The notes under the pieces: model-generated
Databases searched by the model: none
What the model was told of the DNA's origin: nothing
The model's input: only the letters and a program-made list of their open reading frames with translations
Source: Candidatus Gastranaerophilales bacterium
Lineage (GTDB): Bacteria > Cyanobacteriota > Vampirovibrionia > Gastranaerophilales > Gastranaerophilaceae
Assembly (NCBI GenBank): GCA_944324225.1
Contig: CALUVL010000001.1
Coordinates: 62,001-126,000 of the forward strand
Reading direction: 5' to 3'
Length of the DNA: 64,000 nucleotides
Translations under genes and position numbers: made by a program
Shown: in pieces, positions 55,096 to 64,000 of the stretch
Position numbering within the stretch: position 1 is the first letter of the stretch
Layout: the number at the start of each line of letters is the position of its first letter

Positions 55096-56559
55096 TTATA
55101 TTTTTGCAAGCTGCAAATAATAATCATTATTCCGTTCAAATTTATGTGCTGCATTGAACAGTTTCTTTTCCTGCAATTGAGGAGCAAGAATTTGAAGTCC
55201 GATTGGCATGCCGTCTTTGTCAAATCCTGCAGGAATACTCATACCTGGAATACCGGCAAGGTTTGCTGAAATGGTTGCAATATCGGTTAAATACATTGCA
55301 AGCGGGTCGCTTGATTTGGCACCGAGTTCAAAAGCTGTATTCGGGCAGGTTGGAGAGATGAGGATGTCAGCTTTCTTGAATGCTTCGATAAAATCCTGAG
55401 TAACCAGTGCTCTCATCTGCTGGGCTTTTTTATAGTATGCATCATAATATCCGGAAGACAACGCATAAGTTCCAAGCATTATACGCCGTTTTACTTCAGG
55501 CCCGAAACCTTCCGCTCTTGTTTTGGTGTACATTTCCAGAAGGTTTTTGGCATCGGGTGTTCTGTAGCCGTATTTTACACCGTCAAATCTTGCAAGGTTT
55601 GATGAACATTCGGCTGTTGCCAGAATGTAATAAATTCCGATTGAATATTTCAATTTTGGCAGTGAAATTTCAACGATTTCAGCTCCGAGTTTTTTGTAAT
55701 CTTCAATAGCATTTTGCATTGCTTTTTGAACATCATCGGAAAGTCCTTCTGTCATCAACTCTTTAATAACTCCGACTTTCATGCCTTTGATGTCTTTATT
55801 CAGGTCTTCAGCATAGTGTTCTACCGGAAGGTTAAGCGACGTACTGTCTTTTGTGTCATGACCTGAAATTACTTCAAGAAGGTTAGCTGCATCTTCAACC
55901 GTTCTTGCAAACGGGCCTATCTGGTCGAGTGATGATGCAAATGCGATTAAACCATATCTTGAAACTCTTCCGTAAGTTGGTTTCATGCCAACGATTCCGC
56001 AGAAAGACGCCGGAAGTCTGATTGAACCGCCTGTGTCAGAACCGAGTGCAAGGGTTGCTTCACATGCTGATACGCTTGCTGCTGAGCCGCCTGATGAACC
56101 GCCAGGAACTTTATTCAAGTCCCAAGGGTTGTGAACTTTTTTAAATGCTGAGTTTTCGTTTGAAGAACCCATTGCAAACTCATCCAAATTAGCTTTTCCG
56201 ACAATCGGAACAAGGTTGTTTAAAAGTTTTTCTGTAACTGTTGCGTTGAAAGGTGATACAAAGTTTTCCAGAATTTTGCTGGAGGCGGTTGTTTTTGAAC
56301 CTTTCATATTCATATTATCTTTCAGGGCAAGAGGAATTCCGGCAAGAAGCGGAAGGTCTTCTCCTTTTGCAATTTTTTCGTCAACTTTTTTTGCCGTTTC
56401 AAGTGCGGCTTCTTTTGTCAAAGAATTGAATGCACCGAGTTTTGCGTCAAGTGCTTCTATTCTTGCAAATGCAGCGTTGGTCAGTTCAACGGCTGAAATT
56501 TCTTTATTTTTTAAAGCTTTACTCTGTTCGGCTGCTGATTTTTTTAAAACCTCGTTCAT
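55096..56559 (-). CDS. gatA: Glutamyl-tRNA(Gln)/Asp-tRNA(Asn) amidotransferase subunit A
   Basis: 487 residues, AAGGAG upstream. Amidase-signature triad Lys80 (PLALKDNMN), cis-Ser155 (VPGGSSGGSAAS) and nucleophile Ser179 (GSDTGGSIRLP). With GatB and GatC it converts mischarged Glu-tRNA(Gln) to Gln-tRNA(Gln). gatB and gatC are not adjacent. Full length. Confidence 0.97.
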   Translation of the reverse strand: MNEVLKKSAAEQSKALKNKEISAVELTNAAFARIEALDAKLGAFNSLTKEAALETAKKVDEKIAKGEDLPLLAGIPLALKDNMNMKGSKTTASSKILENFVSPFNATVTEKLLNNLVPIVGKANLDEFAMGSSNENSAFKKVHNPWDLNKVPGGSSGGSAASVSACEATLALGSDTGGSIRLPASFCGIVGMKPTYGRVSRYGLIAFASSLDQIGPFARTVEDAANLLEVISGHDTKDSTSLNLPVEHYAEDLNKDIKGMKVGVIKELMTEGLSDDVQKAMQNAIEDYKKLGAEIVEISLPKLKYSIGIYYILATAECSSNLARFDGVKYGYRTPDAKNLLEMYTKTRAEGFGPEVKRRIMLGTYALSSGYYDAYYKKAQQMRALVTQDFIEAFKKADILISPTCPNTAFELGAKSSDPLAMYLTDIATISANLAGIPGMSIPAGFDKDGMPIGLQILAPQLQEKKLFNAAHKFERNNDYYLQLAKI

Positions 56560-56718
56560 ATTTTCTCCTTAAAGCTATTGTTTTTCTAAGCCTGTTATTA
56601 AAAGATTCTTTTGTTTTTGTTTCTTGCCGCTGTTCGGGCTTCAAAAGCCAAAGAACCTCTTTAAAAATAATATGACAAAAACATTGCTTTATCAAGTAAA
56701 GGTTTTAAAAAATTATAG

Positions 56719-59700
56719 TTATTTCTTAATTTCAACAGGAATTTTGTTCAGGTGGCAGAATGTTTTCAAAACAGCTTTTGCTTTTTGTATTTCTTGGTGA
56801 ATGCTGTTATTTTTAGTTGTTTTTACTATGCTTGAAGCTTTTTCATAAACTTTTGCTGCAGCGGCAAGATAATCTTTCTGGCGGCTAGATTTGATAAGCC
56901 CGAGTTCCTGAAAGTATCTTCCGTACTGAAGATACAGTCTTGAGAGTAAATCGTTCAAACCGTACTGGCGGGCTGTAATAATTGCATTTTCAAGGTGGAT
57001 TTTTGTGCTTTCAAAATCCGAAAGTGCCAGTGTCGCTTTTGCCATCACAGACAACAGAAGGATTGCAAAGAAATGATTGTTGATTTTCGGGTTCTGTGCA
57101 ACGTCAAGTGCCTGAGATGCAATATCAAGCGCCTGCTGGGGACCTTCAGTAATTATTGTTGCATCTGCTATCAAATACCACGTCAAAAGTGCTCCGAGTG
57201 CCATTTTTTCTTTTGAGAAATAAGAAATTTGATCATTATAAATATCCATAGCTTGATTTGTCTGATCATTATTTCTAAAAATAATACCAAGCATGGTCTT
57301 AAGCATGTTTTTGGTGAAGTTGTCGCCGTTGTTGTTTGCAAATGTTACTACCTGGAATAAGTCTTCCTGAAGTCCGGTGTATCTTTTTCTTAAGAAATTG
57401 TTGATTATATTGACAAAATTCCAGCGGATAACACTTTCAGCATCCATGGATTTTGACTGATATGCTTTTTGAATTTCTTCAAGAACTTTTTCTGATTCAG
57501 GAATATCTCCTTTCATTGTATTTGCAAAAGCAAGCGCAAGATGTGCTTTGCAAACCAGATTTGTGTCTTCAACATGATTCCTTTCTAAGATATCAAACAG
57601 AATTGTCAAAATTTCGAAGCATCTGTTGTTGCCTTGAATTACGAGTGCATTTGCAAGAACCAGATAGGTCTTAATCCAGGTTTCAACTATTATATCCATC
57701 GGAATTGTCGGGTGCGGTTCGTTTTTGCTTAAAAATTCATCAAATGCAGGCATAATATCATTATCAATAAGGTTTATTATTTGTCCGCAGTTGCCAATAT
57801 TAAGAAGAGCATTTAATTTTGTTGATCTGACAAGTGCTATTTCAAGCTTATGTTCGGGATTCATCTTTTCTAATACCGCGTCGGTGCATTCAACTTCTCC
57901 GAAATAAGTGCCTGTTTTTCTGCAGCAGCTTGCCATATAGCCGAGAAGTTCAATTTCTCTGGGGGTATCGCCTAAATTTCTGGCATTTGAAATTGCATCC
58001 GGAAGATAATCCATTGCTTCTTTAGGATTGAAATCAGCAAGAAGTTTGCCGAGGCGTTCACAAATATTATATCTGATTTTGAGTGTTGCTGTGTCGTCAA
58101 GCTCGTTAATAAGCGCAAGACACTGTTTTTGAGAAATTGCATACAGATTTGTATCACCTGTGTAGGATGCAAGTCTTGTATTTTTTGTCCAGATATCAAG
58201 TGCAAGTTGCGGGTGTCTCAGGTTTTGTGCAATAATCCCGAGAATTGCCGTTGAATTCATTGTGAATCCTGTTATTGACGTGAAGATTTGTTTGTTTATA
58301 TCTTCATACTTGTCGTCGGTTTTAACTGCTTTTACAATTGTTTCCCAAAGGTACAGACTCTTGAAACGATAATAAATATCGTTCATAGGTTCAATATAGT
58401 TTCTCTGATGGAGATATGCTATTACATCGCTAAAATCTTCATCTCTGTACTGGAATATTTGTTTGATAAGATTGAGATTGATTTTGTCACCTATCATTGC
58501 GCAGCCGATGAGGGTTACATAAGCCCTCAGGTTGTGTGTTTTTAAAACTGAAAGGCGTCTTTCTACAACATTTGTGTATGTTTGCGGAATTACAAATCCT
58601 TGAGTTTTTACTTTTGGGAGTTCTTCTTTGTAAAGTTCAAGTGTTTGTTCTAAGTATGCCGGATTTCCGTTGCTTTGAAGGAAGATTTTACGCTTGGTGG
58701 TATCATCAATTTTGGGAAATCCTTCTTCAGCTTCTTTTGTGTCTGCAAATATAAACATTTGTTTTGCATCAAGCGGCGCAAGATAAACATCTGTAAAAAT
58801 TCCGTCAGCTTTGTTGTCAGGAAAATAGAAAAATCCTTTTGCCGGTTTGTGCTCGTTATACACTATCAAAAGTTTCAAATCACCAAATACATCGTCTTTT
58901 TTGATGTAATTGTTTAAAAATTCATATGAAAATCCGTCAATGTATTCAAAATTATTAATAACAATTACAAAACGACTGTATTGGATGATTTTGTCGAAAA
59001 TTTTTGTTAAAAGTTCAAAATGTCTTGCTTTGCCTGCAAACATTGTTTCAAAAGTACCGTTCTTTGTCGGATATAAGAAGTTTAGCAAATCTCCTACTTC
59101 AGATGTATCAAGATATGGAAATTCATTTTGAAAATATTTTGTGGCATCTTTTCTAAACTTATTATTGTTTATACAAAAATTCGGCAGGTTGAATATATTC
59201 ATAATTATATCCTGCAGAAGACCACCGGGTGTCAACTGGGTAATGGGGGTGCAATTTCCGTAAAACCATACATAGTTATTTTCTCTAAGTTCCTGAATAA
59301 CGTGGGAAATGACCAGTGTTTTTCCTGTACCTTTGGAACCGCTTAGAGAAAATATTTTTTTGTCTTCTGATTGTATGCTTTTAACAAGAATATTTTTTGC
59401 ACTCTGTTGTGCAACAAGATTTTGTGTTGCAAATTCAAAAAGATTTGGTTTGTGAGCTTGCGGTTCTTCTTTTTGCGGAAAAGGATATTTACATTTTCTG
59501 CAATTCAAGGCGTTTGGAAAATTTACACTTTTACACTGCGGGCAAATTTTCAAAATTTCTTGACCGCAATTTTTACAAACTAAATCAAAAATGGTATTAA
59601 CAGTGTTGCAATTTTTACAAACTAAACCGGTTCTTGTTTTGCAATATGGACACTTTAGCGCATCGTCCGGAATTGTTTTTTTGCAAATGGGACATTTCAT
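56719..59700 (-). CDS. Zinc-ribbon and STAND/AAA-type ATPase with helical repeats
   Basis: 993 residues from ATG 59700 (AGGATTG upstream). Three to four Cys pairs in the first 70 residues (CPICKK, CPYCK, CKNC, CKNCG, CPQCK, CRKCK) form zinc ribbons. Then a P-loop ATPase: Walker A GSKGTGKT (near 120), Walker B-like RFVIVINNFEYID (near 255) and NGNPAYLE sensor. The C-terminal 550 residues are TPR-like helical repeats. The layout is that of signalling ATPases that sense a partner. It starts 15 nt after a sigma factor gene, so probably one operon. Confidence 0.8.
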   Translation of the reverse strand: MKCPICKKTIPDDALKCPYCKTRTGLVCKNCNTVNTIFDLVCKNCGQEILKICPQCKSVNFPNALNCRKCKYPFPQKEEPQAHKPNLFEFATQNLVAQQSAKNILVKSIQSEDKKIFSLSGSKGTGKTLVISHVIQELRENNYVWFYGNCTPITQLTPGGLLQDIIMNIFNLPNFCINNNKFRKDATKYFQNEFPYLDTSEVGDLLNFLYPTKNGTFETMFAGKARHFELLTKIFDKIIQYSRFVIVINNFEYIDGFSYEFLNNYIKKDDVFGDLKLLIVYNEHKPAKGFFYFPDNKADGIFTDVYLAPLDAKQMFIFADTKEAEEGFPKIDDTTKRKIFLQSNGNPAYLEQTLELYKEELPKVKTQGFVIPQTYTNVVERRLSVLKTHNLRAYVTLIGCAMIGDKINLNLIKQIFQYRDEDFSDVIAYLHQRNYIEPMNDIYYRFKSLYLWETIVKAVKTDDKYEDINKQIFTSITGFTMNSTAILGIIAQNLRHPQLALDIWTKNTRLASYTGDTNLYAISQKQCLALINELDDTATLKIRYNICERLGKLLADFNPKEAMDYLPDAISNARNLGDTPREIELLGYMASCCRKTGTYFGEVECTDAVLEKMNPEHKLEIALVRSTKLNALLNIGNCGQIINLIDNDIMPAFDEFLSKNEPHPTIPMDIIVETWIKTYLVLANALVIQGNNRCFEILTILFDILERNHVEDTNLVCKAHLALAFANTMKGDIPESEKVLEEIQKAYQSKSMDAESVIRWNFVNIINNFLRKRYTGLQEDLFQVVTFANNNGDNFTKNMLKTMLGIIFRNNDQTNQAMDIYNDQISYFSKEKMALGALLTWYLIADATIITEGPQQALDIASQALDVAQNPKINNHFFAILLLSVMAKATLALSDFESTKIHLENAIITARQYGLNDLLSRLYLQYGRYFQELGLIKSSRQKDYLAAAAKVYEKASSIVKTTKNNSIHQEIQKAKAVLKTFCHLNKIPVEIKK

Positions 59701-59715
59701 TCTATTCAATCCTGA

Positions 59716-60279
59716 TTAATTGAACGCTTGTTTAATCTTTTCCATCAGCTTGAACAAACGTTTAGAAATTTCCGACTGAGAGAGATTTAATTCTTCGGCA
59801 ATCTCTTTTTGTGTCATACCATTATCATATCGCAATTTAAAGATTTGTAAATAGTTTTTCTCAGGAGTTTCTTTATCAATTTTTTCCAGCGAATTCATAA
59901 CGTGCTGTAAAATTTCTTTTCTGATAAATTCGTCCTCTGGAGTGTTATCTGTATCTACAGGTTCATATACAATTTTCGCATTAGCATAATTATTTGGAGA
60001 AGTGTGCTCTTCAAAAGAAACTTCTCTTGTTGGGGTATATCCTTCTCTGGTTCGACGCAACCTGCCTGAATCCTTCAAAACATTAAGGATTGATGTTGTT
60101 GCAATTTTCTTTAGATATGCCTCCAATGTTACATCTGAAGTTATTGTCTTAACAATATTAACTGATCGTTTGCAAGTTTCGTTGAAGAAATCATCATATA
60201 AATCTTCATTATTTGCAAATTTCCGATCGTTTTTTATTATTCTCTCTATTAAATTGATTTTATCTTGTGTAAATTCCAC
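59716..60279 (-). CDS. Sigma-70-family RNA polymerase sigma factor
   Basis: 187 residues from the GTG at 60279 (AAGGA 9 nt upstream); a TTG at 60285 is closer than ideal. Region 2 is weak (DLYDDFFNETCKRSVNIVK, TTSILNVLKDSGRLRRTREG). Region 4 is clear: YLQIFKLRYDNGMTQKEIAE, then ELNLSQSEISKRLFKLMEKI, a helix-turn-helix that reads the -35 box. Diverged from housekeeping sigma; ECF/FliA-like size. No anti-sigma gene is seen, unless the ATPase or the TonB-C protein beside it plays that role. Confidence 0.82.
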   Translation of the reverse strand: MEFTQDKINLIERIIKNDRKFANNEDLYDDFFNETCKRSVNIVKTITSDVTLEAYLKKIATTSILNVLKDSGRLRRTREGYTPTREVSFEEHTSPNNYANAKIVYEPVDTDNTPEDEFIRKEILQHVMNSLEKIDKETPEKNYLQIFKLRYDNGMTQKEIAEELNLSQSEISKRLFKLMEKIKQAFN

Positions 60280-60318
60280 TAACAATAATCCTTTATAACT
60301 GACAGTATTATAACATAA

Positions 60319-63300
60319 TTACAAATTAATGATAAGCCCTAATTTAAAATCAGGCGTAGGAATCTCTCCCGGAGCGGGTTTCACTACTTTTAAGGTATCT
60401 TTAACAGTTCGTAACACAATATCATTTATCTGATTTGAACCGCTGGATTTTGTAATTTGTGCATCCTGAACTGTTCCGTCATTTTTGAGTTTCAGTTCAA
60501 CTTTTACCTGATTTGAGTATGCATACTCATTTGTCAATAAAAGATCACTTGAGAGTGTCAACCTGATACTTTTGCCGGCGGTTTGAAGATATTTTTTTAC
60601 TTTATCGCTGTATGACAGATAGTCTGGAACTTCCCAGGCAACACTTCTAACTGTTATATACGGAAGCGGTGTGCCTGAAGGTTTTTGTTGGCCTGTTTGA
60701 GATGGTGTTTTTGGCGCAGCTTTTGTCTGTTGTGCCGGTTTTGCAGGCTTCTGTTGTTGTGCAGGGGCATGGGTAGTTGTACTTTCCGATGGCTGTGGTG
60801 CTTCAGAAACAGGTCCATTGGTCATTAAATTCGTATTATCTTCTGTTGCCGGTGCCGGAATATTTGTGGTATCAGATTCAATAGGATTCTGTGCCAGAAG
60901 ATCAGAGGAGTTCTTGCTCTTTAAGAATAAACCTGCTCCACCAGCAATTGCAAGTACTGCTACAATTGCAGCTGCTGCCAGGATTGCTTTTTTGCCTTTT
61001 TCTGGCGCAAAATCAGGTTGTTGTAAATTCTTACCAGGATATTGGCTGTTTTCATCTTCATCTATAAAGTCAGCATGGTCTGTATAATCCGAATTCGCAT
61101 CAGCATTTGCATTTGTATTAAAAAGCATCCCAAGTTTATCTTCAGTTTCGGTGATATTGGGTTGTGCTGTTTTCCCGGTAGTTTCTTCAGTTCCAAGAAG
61201 GTCATCTATTTGAGAAATTAAATCATTGGTTGAAATGTCTGTATTATTGTGTAATTCTGACATTTCACCTATTCCGGCAATGTCATCAGTTGAAATGGAT
61301 TTTTCTATCTCATTAGCTTCAAGATTCAGGTCGGTTATGGTATCTTCAGCGCTACCTAAATCTGGTACTGTTTGTTCAACTATTTGCTCCGGTGTTTCTG
61401 TAAATGCATTGCTATTTTGTGTAGCTTCATTTTCATTAATAAGATTTTTCTGGTCGCCTAAATTTTGATTTTGTTCAGGTAGAATATTTTCCGAAGCCAG
61501 CATTTTGTCAAGTTCCATATCTTCTTGTGAAATTTCAGGAAGTTCCTGCTGAGCAGAAACGGGCTTTTCAGCAGCAATATTGGCATTATTATTAGCCTGT
61601 TGTTCATCTTCCATCAGTAAATTTTCGAGGTCATTTAGCTCTGGTAGATTATTTGATGCGGAAACAGTTTTGACAGGTTCTGTTGCAGCAGGTTCATCCG
61701 AAATATCAAGAAGCGGTTCTTCTAATGATAATGTTTCATCATCGAAGGAAAGATCTTGTAATGGTTCGGTAAAATTTATCTCAGGGTCAACGTTAAATTC
61801 ATTGTTTATATCAACAACTTCTGTTCCGAGTGTAAGTTCGTCGTTATTTGACTCAAAGGAGGTGGCATTGTCTGTTGAAAGATTGTCAAAGTCTGCCAAT
61901 TCTTGAGAAGGAGCAGAGGAAAGTTCTGTGGTGTTTGTTGCTGTACTTTGTTTGATTTCTCTGTTATCGGCAGGGATTTCATCAAAACTTACAGTTTCAG
62001 GTTGTGACTCTTGTTTAGAGTCAATCGTGCCCTGGGTAAACTCTTCTGCCGGAGTTATGTCGTTAAAGTCTATGGTTTCATTCGCAGTTTTTTCGATTTC
62101 AGTTTTTGGGTTGTTTGTATTTGCCTCCACAGGCATTATTTCGTCAAAATTAACTATATCATGCGAATTTTGTTGTTCGATTATTCCTGACTGTGAAACA
62201 GTTGTTTCGTTTGAGTTGTTGTCTATGATTTTGTCTGCTTCCAGGTTATTGAAATCAAGAGTCAAATCATCAAGATCGCCGAATTCAAGTAAATCATCCG
62301 AATTTGTGGCAATTTCATTAGAAACTTTTGCGGAATCTGTGGTTGATGATATGGAGGAATTTTGTTCTGAATTTTCAAGATCCATTAATTCAGAAAGGTT
62401 TTCTAAATTGTCAGGTTCTTCTGCCTGATTTTTTTCAGATTTGGTATTTGCTGGTGTAAGATCTGGAATGTTTCTTGCCAAATCATTAAAGCCGTTAATT
62501 ATGTCATTCTCATTTGCGATTTTTTGTTCGTTTGTTATGCTGCCGCCAAAATCCATCTGCTCAAGGGCTTCTGCTGTTGCAGCAGCTGCCACATCCAGTG
62601 ATGGAATGGCTGACACTTCTGGTTTTTTGATATCCGTGGAGCTTTCTGCTCTGTATGAAATGTTTTCAAAATTTTCAAATTCAATAAATCTGTCTCTTAA
62701 TTTGGCGGATTTGACAAGATTATTGAGAAGTTGCTTTTTCTCTTGTTCGGTTATATCCTGATCAATCATGGATATAATCAGCATGTCAGAAGAGTTAATT
62801 TCGGATTCGGACAGCTCCTGATCTGTATTTCCTGCAAATTTGCTTATGTATTCTTTAAGATTTGTTGGAGGAGTAAGTTTTTCTTTTTCTATAAAATAAT
62901 ATTCTTCATTTTCGTTGTTTTTATTTAAAAGTTTTGGCTCGAAAAATCCAAGGAACTTTACATATTTTTTATCATTTGACATAAGAAGGACAAGGTAAAT
63001 ATCAGGAAGGATTTCATATTTGAAGTGGCTTTTTGGGATGAAAATAAAGTTTTCATTGAAGATTACTCTGACATCTATATGAATGTTTCCGAGCATAATA
63101 TCTGCAATATCAAATTCTTCAAGAATTTTTTTGATGCTGTGAATGTTATAAGTATTTGCGGCATCAACATTTTCGCTTGCAAGAAATTTTTTGATGAGCT
63201 GGGCGCCTAAAGTATTGTAATATGCGCGGTTTTTTACATCATCTTTTGCAAAGTGTTTTGCGTTAATTCCTGCCTCTTTTTTGTCATTTTCATCAATATA

Positions 63301-63324
63301 AATTAAAGTTTCCTGTCCTGTCAT
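60319..63324 (-). CDS. Large single-pass protein with acidic linker and TonB-C-like domain
   Basis: 1001 residues; GAGGAGG lies 15 nt before the ATG. Residues 1-165 are a folded N-terminal domain. Residues about 230-760 are a very acidic, Glu/Asp/Asn/Thr-rich low-complexity stretch with recurring LxxLxxLDFNDL and VSFDEI(M)PxE-type pieces. One membrane helix follows (about 777-800, ILAAAAIVAVLAIAGGAGLF), then a Pro/Gln/Thr linker and a C-terminal domain (905-1001) with VKVELKLKNDGTVQDAQITK and SSGSNQINDIVLRTVKDTLK, the TonB/TolA-type energy-transducing fold. Likely spans the cell wall. Confidence 0.75.
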   Translation of the reverse strand: MTGQETLIYIDENDKKEAGINAKHFAKDDVKNRAYYNTLGAQLIKKFLASENVDAANTYNIHSIKKILEEFDIADIMLGNIHIDVRVIFNENFIFIPKSHFKYEILPDIYLVLLMSNDKKYVKFLGFFEPKLLNKNNENEEYYFIEKEKLTPPTNLKEYISKFAGNTDQELSESEINSSDMLIISMIDQDITEQEKKQLLNNLVKSAKLRDRFIEFENFENISYRAESSTDIKKPEVSAIPSLDVAAAATAEALEQMDFGGSITNEQKIANENDIINGFNDLARNIPDLTPANTKSEKNQAEEPDNLENLSELMDLENSEQNSSISSTTDSAKVSNEIATNSDDLLEFGDLDDLTLDFNNLEADKIIDNNSNETTVSQSGIIEQQNSHDIVNFDEIMPVEANTNNPKTEIEKTANETIDFNDITPAEEFTQGTIDSKQESQPETVSFDEIPADNREIKQSTATNTTELSSAPSQELADFDNLSTDNATSFESNNDELTLGTEVVDINNEFNVDPEINFTEPLQDLSFDDETLSLEEPLLDISDEPAATEPVKTVSASNNLPELNDLENLLMEDEQQANNNANIAAEKPVSAQQELPEISQEDMELDKMLASENILPEQNQNLGDQKNLINENEATQNSNAFTETPEQIVEQTVPDLGSAEDTITDLNLEANEIEKSISTDDIAGIGEMSELHNNTDISTNDLISQIDDLLGTEETTGKTAQPNITETEDKLGMLFNTNANADANSDYTDHADFIDEDENSQYPGKNLQQPDFAPEKGKKAILAAAAIVAVLAIAGGAGLFLKSKNSSDLLAQNPIESDTTNIPAPATEDNTNLMTNGPVSEAPQPSESTTTHAPAQQQKPAKPAQQTKAAPKTPSQTGQQKPSGTPLPYITVRSVAWEVPDYLSYSDKVKKYLQTAGKSIRLTLSSDLLLTNEYAYSNQVKVELKLKNDGTVQDAQITKSSGSNQINDIVLRTVKDTLKVVKPAPGEIPTPDFKLGLIINL

Positions 63325-63519
63325 GTTCTTTATATTTCCTCCTCTTTACAATAAGATGACACGGGAATTGAAAATATTCCAAAAATAATGTAAACTTTTG
63401 TAACAAATATTGAAAAAATACACTTTTTAAGACAAAATATTTATGTTTCAGGTTTTATTTTAGTGTTAGAAGTAAATATAATTAAGTAGATGTGTAATTT
63501 TATATAAGGAGGTTTTCTC

Positions 63520-63951
63520 ATGATAAGTGCTGTTTCAGGTGTTAATTTTCGCGGTGAAAAGACGGATTTTAACAGTTTAATCAATCAGCCGGGCAAATAT
63601 GCAGCTGGTGCTCCTGCTTCTCAGCCGGCACAGCCGGAAGGTGATAAAGCAGAGTTGTCTACATCAGTTCCGAAAGAAGAAAAAAGCAATACAGGTAAAG
63701 TTATCGGCGGTATAATCGGTGCTCTTGCTCTTGTATGGATAGGGCTTGGTATTGCTGTTGGACATAAAGGATCAAAATGGACAAAATTAGATGCTCCGGA
63801 AGGTTTAGCTCAGAACGCTAAAAACTTCTTCTATAAAATTGGAAAATCAGCATCTGATGCTTATGACAGCACCCTTGGCAAATGGTTCGGCAAAAAAGCT
63901 GATGATGCCGCAAATGCAGCTGAAGAAGCTTCCACTGAGGCTTCAAAATAA
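63520..63951 (+). CDS. Small membrane protein of lineage-specific type
   Basis: 143 residues, TAAGGAGG upstream. Starts MISAVSGVNFRGEK, a short signature common among small proteins of this lineage in my reading. Residues about 58-80 form a Gly-rich membrane helix (VIGGIIGALALVWIGLGIAV), followed by a Lys/Ala-rich helical tail with A-A-E-E-A-type repeats. Function unknown. Nothing else is seen from 63952 to the end. Confidence 0.65.
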   Translation: MISAVSGVNFRGEKTDFNSLINQPGKYAAGAPASQPAQPEGDKAELSTSVPKEEKSNTGKVIGGIIGALALVWIGLGIAVGHKGSKWTKLDAPEGLAQNAKNFFYKIGKSASDAYDSTLGKWFGKKADDAANAAEEASTEASK

Positions 63952-64000
63952 TATCTTTTTAAGATGAACATAAAATTTAAAAGCCGTTTCACATTGAGAC

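Overview
The window is AT-rich bacterial chromosome, densely coding on both strands. It probably comes from a gut member of the Vampirovibrionia/Melainabacteria, the non-photosynthetic Cyanobacteria (Gastranaerophilales type). This is an inference from several signs: low GC, many lineage-specific small proteins with short N-terminal signatures, prepilins with an A/FTMAEVLITIGIIGVVAAMT-type start, an oxygen-detoxifying ferritin/reverse-rubrerythrin set as in anaerobes, and a TonB-C-like envelope protein with a long acidic middle. No rRNA or marker phylogeny is available in the window to prove it.

Layout. 1-4.9 kb: partial flotillin-like gene, NfeD-like partner, ferritin, an amylase-like TIM-barrel protein, and a two-domain ferritin-like protein. 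4.9-12.6 kb is the accessory region. It holds a BrnT/BrnA-like toxin-antitoxin pair and then two tandem cassettes. Each cassette has a repeated promoter-terminator leader, a divergent small membrane protein (candidate immunity), and a toxin-like gene. The two toxins differ in their N-terminal enzyme-like domain (Lipase_3 triad; DUF6973-like His/Glu/Asn motifs) but share the same 85-residue C-terminal domain. The array ends at a tRNA-Arg(UCU). Around it lie two MITE-like elements, a duplicated tRNA leader, and a gene encoding six tandem 11-residue repeats. This array is the best candidate in the window for an undescribed system.

12.6-36 kb is mostly housekeeping: alaS, dut, a GH57 glucanotransferase, an ACT protein with a Na+/amino-acid symporter, nagZ, an aquaporin, pgeF, a GGDEF protein, an HD-domain protein, YkgJ, a frameshifted calpain-like protease, reverse rubrerythrin, acyl-CoA ligase and miaB. 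36-56 kb: a small AbrB-like regulator with a perfect 12-bp inverted repeat, mtnA, a matrixin-like protein lacking its catalytic Glu, ruvC, LysM, rarA, an orphan solute-binding protein, rnpB RNA, a prepilin, thrC, hom, dnaK and gatA. 56-64 kb: a sigma-70-family factor, a zinc-ribbon STAND-like ATPase and a 1001-residue TonB-C-like membrane protein, apparently one regulatory/envelope module.

A window-wide theme is a mixed start-codon strategy. Many genes have a strong AGGAGG-type Shine-Dalgarno. A sizeable set (ruvC, rarA, hom, an HD-domain gene, an XRE regulator, a PH-like membrane protein, and the candidate immunity genes) has no Shine-Dalgarno but a -10 hexamer 6-7 nt before the ATG, as expected for leaderless mRNAs.
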